A stretch of DNA of 64,000 bases from Pseudoclavibacter triregionum. Its GTDB lineage: Bacteria > Actinomycetota > Actinomycetes > Actinomycetales > Microbacteriaceae. The DNA lies in assembly GCA_910822395.1 (NCBI GenBank), contig OU365335.1, forward strand, positions 1,364,001 to 1,428,000, in the 5' to 3' direction. This document shows positions 37,154 to 45,619 of the stretch, in pieces (position 1 is the first letter of the stretch; each line of letters starts with the position of its first letter). A model generated the notes under the pieces. That model was not told the origin of the DNA, searched no databases, and saw only the letters and a program-made list of their open reading frames with translations. Both the position numbers and the translations under genes were made by a program.

Positions 37154-39460
37154 ATGAACACGCACCCAGACCACGAACCCCAAGAGCACGCCGGCCATGC
37201 CGGGCATGCGGGACACGGCACGATGAATCACGCGGGTCACCACGACCCCACCCGTCACGACAGACACAGCGAGCACCATCAGGCCAGCAGCCACAGCGAC
37301 CACGACGGCCACGCCGCGCACGTCGAGCACAGCACCCCTACAGCTCGCCCGGGAGACGATCAGCACGCCAACCACTCCGGCCACGCCAACCACTCCAGCC
37401 CTGACGATCATGCCGGTCACATGGGGCATGCCGGTCACATGGGGCACAGCGGGCATGCCGGGCACGGGGCCGATCATGTGGCGCGGTTCCGGCGGCTGTT
37501 CTGGATCATGCTGGTCCTGGCGGTCCCGGTCGTGGGACTCAACGAGATGTTCGCCCAGGTCATCGGCTACCGGCTCCCCGACGCCGCATGGGTGCCCTGG
37601 ATCTCACCGCTGCTGGGCACGGTGATCTACCTGTGGGGCGGCTGGCCGTTCCTCACCGGCGCCATCTCCGAGATCCGCGCCCGCAAGCCCGGCATGATGC
37701 TGCTGATCGGGCTGGCGATCACCGTGGCGTTCGTCGCGTCCTGGGGGGCCAGCAGCGGGCTGCTCAGCCACGAGCTGAACTTCTGGTGGGAACTGGCGCT
37801 GCTGGTCGTGATCATGCTTGCCGGGCACTGGATCGAAATGCGCTCCCTGGCACAGACGACCTCCGCGCTGGACTCCCTGGCAGCCCTGCTGCCCGACGAG
37901 GCCGAGAAGGTGGTCGGCGACGACGTCGTGAAGGTCGCCCCGGCCGATCTGGCCGTCGGTGACATCGTGATCGTCCGCCCAGGCTCTGCGGTGCCCGCCG
38001 ATGGGCGGATCGTCGACGGATCGGCGTCGATGGACGAGTCGATGGTCACCGGCGAGTCCAAGACCGTCCGCCGCGACAAGGGCGCCCAGGTCGTCGCCGG
38101 GACCGTGGCCACCGACTCCGGGCTGCGGATCGAGGTCACCGCGACCGGCGACGACACCGCGTTGGCTGGCATCCAGAAGCTCGTCGCCGACGCGCAAGCC
38201 TCCTCCTCCCGCGCGCAGCGGATCGCCGACACCGCGGCCGGGTGGCTGTTCTGGTTCGCGCTGGGCGCGGCCGCGATCACCGCCGTGGTCTGGTCGCTCG
38301 TCGGCCTGCCCGATGATGCCGTGATCCGCACCATCACCGTGCTGGTGATCGCCTGCCCCCACGCTCTTGGCCTGGCCATCCCCCTGGTGGTCTCGATCGC
38401 TACCGAACGTGCCGCCCGCGGCGGGGTCCTCATCAAGGACCGCCTCGCGCTGGAGTCGATGCGCACCGTCGATGCCGTGCTGTTCGACAAGACCGGCACC
38501 CTGACCAAGGGCGAACCCACCGTCACCGGCATCGAGCCCGTCGGGGACCACGACGAGAACCAGGTACTGGCCCTGGCCGCCGCAGCCGAGGCCGACAGCG
38601 AGCACCCGCTGGCGCGGGCCATCGTCGGCGCCGCCCGAACCCGGAACCTGTCCGTGCCGAAAGCCACCGACTTCTCCTCCTCACCGGCTGTCGGAGTCAC
38701 AGCGACCGTCGACGGCACCGTCGTCGAGGTCGGTGGCCCCTACCTGCTCGACCAGCACAGCGTGAGTGAACTCGCGATCGCCGACACCTGGCGCAGCGAA
38801 GGCGCGATCATCCTGCACGTTCTCGCCGACCGACAAGTCATCGGCGCACTCCGGTTGGCCGATGAGATCCGGCCCGAATCGCGCGACGCCGTGACCGCGC
38901 TGCACGCCGCGGGAGCGCAGGTGGTCATGATCACCGGCGACGCGCAAGCCGTCGCCGACACCGTCGCCAAGGACCTGGGCATCGACCGCGTCTTCGCCGG
39001 TGTGCGCCCCGAGGACAAGGCCGCCAAGGTCGCCGAGCTGCAAGCCGAGGGCCGCAAGGTCGCCATGGTCGGCGACGGCGTCAACGACGCCCCCGCCCTC
39101 GCACAAGCCGATGTGGGCATCGCGATCGGTGCCGGCACCGACGTCGCGATCGGGTCCGCCGGCGTCATCCTCGCCTCCTCCGACCCCCGCTCGGTCCTCT
39201 CGGTCATCGACCTGTCCCGCGCCAGCTACCGCAAGATGAAGCAGAACCTGTGGTGGGCAGCCGGCTACAACCTCATCTCCGTCCCGCTCGCCGCCGGTGT
39301 GCTCGCCCCCATCGGGTTCGTCCTGCCGATGAGCGTCGGCGCCATCCTCATGTCCGCCTCCACCGTCGTCGTCGCGCTCAACGCCCAGCTCCTGCGCCGC
39401 CTCGACCTCACCCCGCAGGCCAGCACCGCCAAGTTCCTCGACCACTCATCGCAGCCATGA
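37154..39460 (+). CDS. copB: Copper P1B-type ATPase with His-rich N-terminus (CPH type)
   Basis: A 768-residue heavy-metal ATPase of the P1B-3 (CopB) group. The first 110 residues are His/Gly/Asp-rich with many HAGH and MGHAGH repeats, in place of an HMA domain. The membrane motif is CPH at 401-403, DKTGT at 445, SEHPLARAI, TGDA and GDGVND follow. CPH ATPases export Cu(II) or Cu(I)/Ag(I). With copA it gives two copper pumps in one island. Confidence 0.92.
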   Translation: MNTHPDHEPQEHAGHAGHAGHGTMNHAGHHDPTRHDRHSEHHQASSHSDHDGHAAHVEHSTPTARPGDDQHANHSGHANHSSPDDHAGHMGHAGHMGHSGHAGHGADHVARFRRLFWIMLVLAVPVVGLNEMFAQVIGYRLPDAAWVPWISPLLGTVIYLWGGWPFLTGAISEIRARKPGMMLLIGLAITVAFVASWGASSGLLSHELNFWWELALLVVIMLAGHWIEMRSLAQTTSALDSLAALLPDEAEKVVGDDVVKVAPADLAVGDIVIVRPGSAVPADGRIVDGSASMDESMVTGESKTVRRDKGAQVVAGTVATDSGLRIEVTATGDDTALAGIQKLVADAQASSSRAQRIADTAAGWLFWFALGAAAITAVVWSLVGLPDDAVIRTITVLVIACPHALGLAIPLVVSIATERAARGGVLIKDRLALESMRTVDAVLFDKTGTLTKGEPTVTGIEPVGDHDENQVLALAAAAEADSEHPLARAIVGAARTRNLSVPKATDFSSSPAVGVTATVDGTVVEVGGPYLLDQHSVSELAIADTWRSEGAIILHVLADRQVIGALRLADEIRPESRDAVTALHAAGAQVVMITGDAQAVADTVAKDLGIDRVFAGVRPEDKAAKVAELQAEGRKVAMVGDGVNDAPALAQADVGIAIGAGTDVAIGSAGVILASSDPRSVLSVIDLSRASYRKMKQNLWWAAGYNLISVPLAAGVLAPIGFVLPMSVGAILMSASTVVVALNAQLLRRLDLTPQASTAKFLDHSSQP

Positions 39461-39509
39461 TCAGACACGCAAGACAACCATCATCGAAGCGACAAGAAGG
39501 GATCCGACG

Positions 39510-39824
39510 ATGGCAACGGCACCCCAAGCACCCTCAGAACCAACCTCCAGCCACGGCTACATCAGCGACAAGGATCGCTACCTCGCCCGTCTCAAGCGCA
39601 TCGAGGGCCAAGCGCGCGGCATCCACCGAATGATCGACGAGGACACCTACTGCATCGACATCCTCACCCAGATCAGCGCCGTCACCGCAGCACTACAGAA
39701 CGTCGCCCTCGGCTTGCTCGACGACCACCTCAAGCATTGCGTCGCAGCCGCCATCCACGATGGGAACGCCGAGATGAAGATCAAGGAAGCCTCCGACGCC
39801 ATCGCCCGCCTCGTCAAGTCCTAG
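39510..39824 (+). CDS. csoR: CsoR-family copper-sensing repressor
   Basis: CsoR binds operators of copper genes and lets go when Cu(I) binds. The 104 residues form the all-helical fold (RYLARLKRIEGQARGIHRMI) with C48, H73 and C77, the same spacing as C36, H61 and C65 of Mycobacterium tuberculosis CsoR, so it should be a true copper sensor. ATG 39510 lies 49 bases after copB. Its targets are likely the operators at 33039 and 42812. Confidence 0.92.
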   Translation: MATAPQAPSEPTSSHGYISDKDRYLARLKRIEGQARGIHRMIDEDTYCIDILTQISAVTAALQNVALGLLDDHLKHCVAAAIHDGNAEMKIKEASDAIARLVKS

Positions 39825-40118
39825 CCGGCGCGGATGCTCACTTCGCTGCGACACCTCAGAACCCTGGCCGGACTCGAGGAAGTTCGGTTGTCTGCCCGGC
39901 GCTGCTGCCAGGCGATGCGATGGGCCGTCACAGTCCGATTCGTCAGGACTACCGACGACCGATGACTGGCCGTGGCCCGAGCACGATGGGCAGCCACGGC
40001 TCGTAACTGGTCTGGCTCGGATCACCCGCCGGACTCTTGCCGCCCGCGGGCTACCTTCTCCTCGCGCCGGGACTCGCAGGCGGAGGTGTCAGGCACACAC
40101 GACAACCACGGTACAATC
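39825..40118. other. Non-coding stretch between csoR and zinc operon
   Basis: About 290 bases without a credible gene, terminator or repeat. The short open frames here lack ribosome-binding sites and family features. The promoter of the zinc operon, including TACAAT at 40112-40117, is at its right end. Confidence 0.5.
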
Positions 40119-40136
40119 GAGAACGATTATCATTTC
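40112..40136. promoter_or_regulatory. Zur/Fur-type operator next to -10 box
   Basis: GAGAACGATTATCATTTC at 40119-40136 reads GAAATGATAATCGTTCTC on the other strand, close to the Fur/Zur consensus GAAATGATAATCATTTTC. TACAAT at 40112-40117 just upstream is a good -10 box. Position before znuA-like sequence points to Zur, the zinc-responsive repressor. Confidence 0.65.
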
Positions 40137-40184
40137 TGATGTGGCCGAGTTTGTCGGTTGCTTGTTCTGAAAGAGGTCGTCCCG

Positions 40185-41061
40185 ATGAATCGCACCACTG
40201 CTCTCGCCCCGGTCCTGCTGACGGCTGGACCCCCGAGTGCGGACACGATCACGGTATATCCGGAGCGGCGGTGCAGCCAGCCAGGGCCACACCCGCGGCG
40301 ACGATCGGTGGGGACGCAGTGGAGGTGACGTCGATCATCGACGACCCGAACAAGGACCCGCATGAGTACGAGGCCAGCGCGCAGAACCAACTGGCTCTGT
40401 CCAACGCTCAGGTGGTGATCGAGAACGGTGGCGGCTACGACGACTTCGTGGACACCATGCTGGACTCGGCCGGCAACGACTCGGCCACGGTGCTGGACGC
40501 GGTGGACATCTCCGGCAAGACCGCCGAGGACGGCGAAGAGCTGAACGAGCACGTCTAGTACGACTTCCCGACCATGCTGCTGGTGATCGACGAGATCGAG
40601 TCGGCGTTCGCGAGGCTGGACCCCGACAACGCCGAGACCTTCGCCGACAATGCGGATGCGTTGCAGGCTGATATCGAGGAGCTGATCCAACGCGAGGCGG
40701 ACCTCAACGCCCAGTACGCGGGGGCGGGCGTGGCGATCAGCGAGCCGGTGCCGCTGTACCTGTTGGAGGCAGTCGGGTTGGTCAACAAGACCCCCGCCGA
40801 TTCAGTGAGGCCATCGAGGAGGGCTCAGATGTGCCGCCGAGCGTGCTGCTGGAGACACTGGAACTGTTCACCGGCGGCGAGGTGGAGCTGCTGGCGTACA
40901 ACGAGCAGACCACCGGCCCGCAGACCGAGCAGATACTGGAAGCCGCGAACGAGAACGATATTGCGGTGGTCCCGGTGACCGAGACGTTGCCGGACGGCGA
41001 CACCTACGTGTCCTGGATGTCAGGCAACCTGGACGCTATCGCGACCGCGCTCGGTTCGTGA
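40185..41061 (+). pseudogene. znuA: znuA-like zinc-binding protein, degenerate
   Basis: Homology to metal-ABC substrate-binding proteins passes through three frames. ATG 40185 begins a signal sequence (MNRTTALAPVLLTAG) that is out of frame with IGGDAVEVTSIIDDPNKDPH. A TAG at 40556-40558 replaces the tryptophan of the conserved HVWYD (the code reads HV-stop-YDFP). Near 40798 the frame changes again, before DVPPSVLLETLELFTGGEVE and VVPVTETLPDGDTYVSWMSG. With at least two frameshifts and a nonsense codon it cannot make a working protein. It would have captured zinc or manganese outside the membrane. Confidence 0.85.
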
Positions 41062-41910
41062 CCGGCCGAGACAACCCACCTGCCAGCGCGAAGCGATCAT
41101 CCCTGCTGCCGGGGGAGGTCGTACTGAGCCTGCGGGGCGCATGCCTGGGGTTCGGGGACCGTACGCTGTGGGACGGGCTGGACCTGGACGTGCGGGCGGG
41201 CGAGCTGGTCGCGGTGCTGGGCGCGAACGGGTCCGGGAAGTCGAGCCTGTTGAAGGTGATCCTCGGGCAGCTGCCGTTGCGCGCAGGCACGGTGGAGTTC
41301 CTCAGGCAGCGAGCCGGTGCGGGGCGGGAACCGCCGTATCGGGTATGTGCCGCAGCAGAAGCTGTTCGATGAGGCGACCCCGCTGCGCGGACAAGACCTG
41401 ATCGGGCTCGGTGTGGACGGGCACCGGTGGGGCATCCCGCTGCCCCGCCGTGCCCGCCGCACCGCGGTCGCCGACCTGGTCGCCTCGGTGCACGCCGAAT
41501 CCACCGCCCACGCCCCGATCAGCCGGCTCTCCGGTGGGGAGCAGCAACGCCTCCGGGTTGCGCAGGCACTCGCCGGGAACCCGGCCCTGCTGCTGTGCGA
41601 CGAGCCGCTGCTGTCGTTGGATCTGGCCCATCAGCGGCTGATCTGCGACCTCGTCGACCAGGCCCGCCGCGACGCCGCACGCGGGGTGCTGTTCGTCACC
41701 CACGACATCAACCCGCTGCTGGGCGCCGTGGGCCGGGTCCTCTACCTCGCCGGCGGTCGGTTCCGGATCGGCACCCCGGACCATGTGCTGCGCACCGAGG
41801 TACTCACCGAGCTGTACGGGTCACCGGTCGAGGTGATCCGCAGCCGGGACCGCATCCTCGTCGCCGGTGTCCCCGACCACCCCCACCACACCACCGAGCC
41901 CGAGGTATAA
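41058..41910 (+). pseudogene. znuC: znuC-like ABC transporter ATPase, frameshifted
   Basis: The first frame (GTG 41058, overlapping the znuA stop) has the Walker A GANGSGKSS and runs to VEFL. The second has GNRRIGYVPQQKLFDEATPL, the ABC signature LSGGEQQ, Walker B LLLCDEPL and FVTHD. The frames join if the A at 41304 is treated as an insertion. The Walker A and signature parts would thus be separated, so no working ATPase is expected. Confidence 0.8.
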
Positions 41911-41912
41911 CC

Positions 41913-42878
41913 GTGCAGCTGTCCGACCTCGCCGACTGGTGGAACCAGATCTTCACCTTCACCAACTACGGTGAACTCCTCGCCCTGCTGCACAACAGCA
42001 TCCTCGCCGGTCTCGTGCTGGGCATCACCGGCGGTCTGATCGGTGTGTTCGTGATGGCCCGCGACATGCCTTTCGCCGTGCACGGCATCAGCGAGCTCTC
42101 CTTCGCCGGCGCCGCCGCCGGGCTCCTGCTCGGCGTGGGGGTGGTCGCCGGGTCCCTCATCGGGTCGATCATCGCCGCGCTGCTGATCGGCGCCCTCGGC
42201 TCCCGCGCCCGCGACCGCAACTCCATCACCGCCGTGCTGATGCCGTTCGGTCTGGGCCTGGGCATCCTCTGCCTCGCCCTGTACTCCGGCCGGTCCGCGA
42301 ACAAGTTCGGGCTGCTCACCGGGCAGATCGTCGCCATCGATAACCCGCAGATCGGCGCGCTCATCCTGATCTGCACCCTCGTGTGCGCAGGGCTCCTCGT
42401 GATCTGGCGGCCGCTGCTGTTCGCCAGTGTCGACCCGGCCGTCGCCGCCGGCCGCGGCGTGCCCACCCGCGCCCTGTCCATCCTGTTCATGCTGCTGCTG
42501 GGCATGACCGTCGCCGTCGCCGTCCAGATCGTCGGCGCCCTCCTGGTCCTGTCCCTGCTGGTCACCCCCGCCGCCGCAGCCCTCCGTGTCTCCTCCTCAC
42601 CGGTGGTGGTGCCGCTGCTCAGCGTCCTCTTCGCCGTCACCGCCAGCGTCGGCGGCATCCTCCTCGCCCTCGGCAGCGCCATCCCGATCAGCCCCTACAT
42701 CACCACCCTCTCCTTCCTCATCTACCTCGGCTGCTGGATCATCAGCGCGAGCCGGGCGCGCCGCCACGAGCGCGGGAGCACGCCGAGTGCTGCATCGGCC
42801 ACAGTGCACGGTGATACCCCTCTGGGGTATCATGATGGTCGAGCGTGCGGACGCCAATGGGGTGCCAGTGCGGGATGA
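41913..42878 (+). CDS. znuB: ZnuB-like metal ABC permease with fused tail
   Basis: A 321-residue polytopic protein of the ABC-3 permease family for zinc or manganese. It has about eight spans, with the family motif SELSFAGAAAGLLLGVGVVA (G-x-L-x-F-x-G-A) and VGALLVLSLLVTPAAAALRV. GTG 41913 lies 2 bases after znuC. The last 40 residues (from about 42770) read through the CsoR operator at 42812 and into the leader of the next gene. So the original 3' end has been lost and replaced. With znuA and znuC broken it is likely without function. Confidence 0.75.
   Translation: MQLSDLADWWNQIFTFTNYGELLALLHNSILAGLVLGITGGLIGVFVMARDMPFAVHGISELSFAGAAAGLLLGVGVVAGSLIGSIIAALLIGALGSRARDRNSITAVLMPFGLGLGILCLALYSGRSANKFGLLTGQIVAIDNPQIGALILICTLVCAGLLVIWRPLLFASVDPAVAAGRGVPTRALSILFMLLLGMTVAVAVQIVGALLVLSLLVTPAAAALRVSSSPVVVPLLSVLFAVTASVGGILLALGSAIPISPYITTLSFLIYLGCWIISASRARRHERGSTPSAASATVHGDTPLGYHDGRACGRQWGASAG
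42805..42833 (+). promoter_or_regulatory. Perfect CsoR-type palindrome over a -10 box
   Basis: GATACCCC-TCT-GGGGTATC at 42813-42831 is a perfect palindrome, extended by a T/A pair on the outside. TATCAT at 42828-42833 overlaps its right arm as a -10 box; TGCACG at 42805-42810 is 17 bases upstream as a weak -35. It would place the YHS - DUF6153 - DUF305 genes under copper control. It lies inside the reading frame of the znuB tail. Confidence 0.78.
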
Positions 42879-42912
42879 CAGGCAAGCGGTATTGCTGGAG
42901 AGGACGTGGAGC

Positions 42913-43164
42913 ATGTCGGGGCAGCATCATCACGAGAGCCACGGCGGGCATGAGGCGCAATCTCACGCTCATCACCATCACCCGGCACCGGACGCGGAGA
43001 ACATGGTGCAGTGTCCGGTGATGCCGAACAATCTGGTGGACCCGGAGCAGGCTGAGCAGCAGGGCCTGTACCGGGACTATGAGGGCAAGCGGTACTGGTT
43101 CTGTTGCGCCGGGTGCGGCCCGTTGTGGGACGCAGACCCGGCGCGATACGCGCACGCCGCCTGA
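42913..43164 (+). CDS. YHS-domain metal-binding protein, copy 2
   Basis: An 83-residue protein. The His-rich N-terminus (MSGQHHHESHGGHEAQSHAH) precedes the same module as in copy 1: QCPVMPNNLVDPEQAEQQGL, YRDYEGKRYWFCCAGCGPLW, DADPARYAHAA. ATG 42913 follows GGAGAGGACG. It is the first gene after the perfect CsoR operator, so it is probably induced by copper. Starts further upstream are possible (ATG 42832). Confidence 0.78.
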   Translation: MSGQHHHESHGGHEAQSHAHHHHPAPDAENMVQCPVMPNNLVDPEQAEQQGLYRDYEGKRYWFCCAGCGPLWDADPARYAHAA

Positions 43165-43285
43165 CCGGTTGAGCGTCGCTGCCACGAGCGCACAGGTGGC
43201 TTCGTGGCGCAATGCTCTACCGTTGTGAGTAACGATCGTGCATGCCGTGAGGCTGATGGACTCGGAGGTCGAAGGGAGGACGGCG

Positions 43286-43774
43286 ATGGGTGCTTTGCGC
43301 TCGCTGATGACCGGCGGGTCGCCTCGTCGTCGTGGCCTGCTCGTGTTCGGCTTGCTGATGATGGTGATCGCCGGACTCCTCGCGATGCACGCCCTCAGCA
43401 TGTCCGGCCCCCACGGGCATACGTCCCCGGCCCTCACGATCGAGACCGACCACGCCGCCGAGGCGATGCCGGACGGCACCGCCTCGGCCGCTATGGCGGA
43501 TGAGATGGCCGGCGCCAGCATGAGTGATGCTGCCGCAGCCGGTGAGACGGACTGCGGTGATGGGTGCGGGGAACCGTCGCCGAGCCATTCGATGCTGATG
43601 ATGGGGTGCGTGATCGCGCTCCTGATCGGCCTGCCCTTCCTGATCGCCCCCGGGCTGCTGAGTCGCGGGTGGCTGACGCAGCGGCTTGCTGTTCGGGCGC
43701 TGCCGCTGCTGGGCGCGGTGCTGCCACGCCCGCGACCTCCTTCTCTCATCGTTCTCTCGATCAGTCGCACCTGA
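43286..43774 (+). CDS. DUF6153 family membrane protein
   Basis: A 162-residue protein with an N-terminal span (GLLVFGLLMMVIAGLLAMHA), an outside loop rich in His, Met and acidic residues (SMSGPHGHTS, AMPDGTASAAMADEMAGASM, a CGDGC pair), and a second span (MLMMGCVIALLIGLPFLIA). It matches DUF6153 proteins that travel with DUF305 genes and copper pumps in actinobacteria. Metal binding by the Met/His loop is inferred. GGGAGG precedes ATG 43286. Confidence 0.7.
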   Translation: MGALRSLMTGGSPRRRGLLVFGLLMMVIAGLLAMHALSMSGPHGHTSPALTIETDHAAEAMPDGTASAAMADEMAGASMSDAAAAGETDCGDGCGEPSPSHSMLMMGCVIALLIGLPFLIAPGLLSRGWLTQRLAVRALPLLGAVLPRPRPPSLIVLSISRT

Positions 43775-43894
43775 GTTGCGCTGCGGCGTCCCACGGGCCG
43801 ACAGGTTCCGGGTGATGCCTGTCTGTCCTGCCCCGGTCCGGGGTTGGGGATGGACCGCGACTCTTCATTCGACTGACGAAAGGACAACTTCATC

Positions 43895-44512
43895 ATGCGT
43901 ATGCGCATGCTTGCGCTGGCTTCGACCGCGCTCATCACGACTCTGGTGCTCGCCGGTTGCGGGCAGAACAACGACCCCGGCATGTCCGGGATGGATCACG
44001 GCTCGTCAAGCTCCAGCCCCTCCTCGTCGGAGGCCAGCGCGGACTTCAACGCCGCGGACGAGATGTTCGTGACGATGATGATCCCGCACCACCAGCAGGC
44101 CATCGAGATGGCCGATCTGATCCTCGGCAAGGACGGGATCGATGAGCGGGTGGTGACACTGGCTCAGCAGATCAAGGACGCCCAGGGGCCCGAGATCGAC
44201 ACCATGCAGGGCTGGCTACAGGAATGGGGTCTGCCCTCACCCGACCCATCCATGGGCGGCATGGACGGCATGGACCACGGCGACGGCATGATGTCCGAGG
44301 GAGACATGGCCGCGTTGGAGTCTGCGACCGGTGTCGAGGCGACTCGGCTGTTCCTGCAGGGCATGATCGAGCACCACAACGGCGCGATCATGATGGCCGA
44401 GACCGAGCTGTCCAACGGACAGAACCCGGATGCGCTGGAACTGGCGCAGCAGGTCATCGACGGCCAGAGCGCCGAGGTCACCACGATGCAAGAGATTCTG
44501 GACAGCCTCTAG
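43895..44512 (+). CDS. DUF305 lipoprotein
   Basis: A 205-residue lipoprotein (signal ending VLAGC at about residue 22). The ferritin-like DUF305 fold shows twice the motif of paired histidines, MMIPHHQQAIEMADLIL and MIEHHNGAIMMAETEL, with a Met/Asp/His-rich loop between (MGGMDGMDHGDGMM). DUF305 proteins are common in copper and silver islands, where they may bind metal outside the membrane. ATG 43895 starts it; the first in-frame codons MRMRM give alternatives. Confidence 0.88.
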   Translation: MRMRMLALASTALITTLVLAGCGQNNDPGMSGMDHGSSSSSPSSSEASADFNAADEMFVTMMIPHHQQAIEMADLILGKDGIDERVVTLAQQIKDAQGPEIDTMQGWLQEWGLPSPDPSMGGMDGMDHGDGMMSEGDMAALESATGVEATRLFLQGMIEHHNGAIMMAETELSNGQNPDALELAQQVIDGQSAEVTTMQEILDSL

Positions 44513-44519
44513 CCGTCCT

Positions 44520-44578
44520 CGGCAGGTGCGGGCGTGGGAGCCCGACCACCCATGGTGCGGGCTCCCACCGTCCTGCCG
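44520..44578. terminator. Terminator hairpin after DUF305 gene
   Basis: CGGCAGG at 44520-44526 pairs with CCTGCCG at 44572-44578, and inside it GTGGGAGCCCG (44534-44544) pairs with CGGGCTCCCAC. The structure begins 7 bases after the DUF305 stop and is followed by CTGCTCTTG, a weak T-rich end. Confidence 0.65.
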
Positions 44579-44679
44579 CTGCTCTTGACACCGGTCTCCC
44601 CGTTTCGCGGCCGGTTCCTTCTGCCGACACACCGGCCGCCTCTGGTAGTCGTCCTCCTCTCTCGAAAGGCCCCCCTTTG

Positions 44680-45543
44680 ATGTTCTCTCGTCTTCGTTCC
44701 TCGCCTCGCCGCGCGCTCGCCGCGCTCGCCGGGGTGGCCGCTGTCACGGTGCTGGCTGGCTGCGGCGCCTCGTCCGCACCGTCCTCCTCGGCGCAGGCGC
44801 CGGTCGAGTTCGGGCACATCCATGCGGTGGTGCCCGAGGCCGATGCCACGATCCTGGTCGGCACGCACACCGGTCTGTACCGCGTCGATGCCGAAGGCGC
44901 TGTGGAAGGTCCGTTGGGTGGCTACGACTTCGACGTGATGGGCCTGACCGTCACCGACGGCATGCTGATCGCCTCCGGGCATCCCGGCCTGGACACTCCG
45001 TCGGAGTTGGGGTCACCGAATCTCGGCATCATCCGCAGCGAAGACGGCGGGCAGAGCTGGGAACCGGTCGCGTTCACGGGCGAGGAGGACTTCCACGTCC
45101 TGACCGCCGGTCCCGATGGGCAGGTGTACGGGATCGGGTCGAGCAGTCCCGCGGTACAGATCAGCGACGACTCCGGCAGCACCTGGACGGCTGGCAGCGA
45201 GGTGACCGCCGCTGATCTTGCGGTCACCGCAGACGGCGTGATCTATGCGGCCACCCAAAGCGGGCTGTTCGCCAGCCAGGACAACGCGGCCACCTTCGCA
45301 CTGATCGCTGATGCACCCACGCTGTACCTGCTCGATGCGGCCGGAGACGAGCTGGTCGGTGTCGATACCGATGGGCAGCTCTGGCGGCGCAGCGGCCAAG
45401 CCGCCTGGACACCGATCGGTACCGCGGAAGGCACCGTCGCTGCCCTCGGTCTTGCCCCGTCCGGGGTCGTCTACGTCGTGGACGACCGCGGCATCGTCGC
45501 CCTCGAGGGCGACCAGGCCACCACCATCCTGCCCGCCTTGTAG
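44680..45543 (+). CDS. BNR-repeat lipoprotein (F510_1955 glycosylhydrolase-like)
   Basis: A 287-residue lipoprotein with a signal ending VLAGC. The rest is a beta-propeller: repeated S/D-D-x-G-x-x-W motifs occur as SEDGGQSWEPV and SDDSGSTWTAG, with weaker ones as SQDNAATF. It resembles the F510_1955 family annotated as glycosylhydrolase in copper islands, often beside DUF305. It starts FGHIHAVVPEADATILVGTH after the anchor. Enzyme activity is not shown by the sequence. It is the last island gene; codon use changes just after its stop. Confidence 0.75.
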   Translation: MFSRLRSSPRRALAALAGVAAVTVLAGCGASSAPSSSAQAPVEFGHIHAVVPEADATILVGTHTGLYRVDAEGAVEGPLGGYDFDVMGLTVTDGMLIASGHPGLDTPSELGSPNLGIIRSEDGGQSWEPVAFTGEEDFHVLTAGPDGQVYGIGSSSPAVQISDDSGSTWTAGSEVTAADLAVTADGVIYAATQSGLFASQDNAATFALIADAPTLYLLDAAGDELVGVDTDGQLWRRSGQAAWTPIGTAEGTVAALGLAPSGVVYVVDDRGIVALEGDQATTILPAL

Positions 45544-45619
45544 GGCTGGGCTGAACACCCGTCATAGGAAGCCGAAGGCCGGCGGGAAGCCGAAGCATGA
45601 CGAGACGCCGAAGCGCGAC

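Noticed and set aside
37190-37470. Repeated CAC/GGC-rich stretch considered as a CRISPR or other repeat array
   Set aside because: It encodes the His/Gly-rich metal-binding N-terminus of CopB; the repeats are in frame and irregular.
39737-40558. Open frame 40037-40558 as an independent gene
   Set aside because: Its second half is the znuA-like sequence in the middle frame; the part before 40185 is non-coding promoter region.
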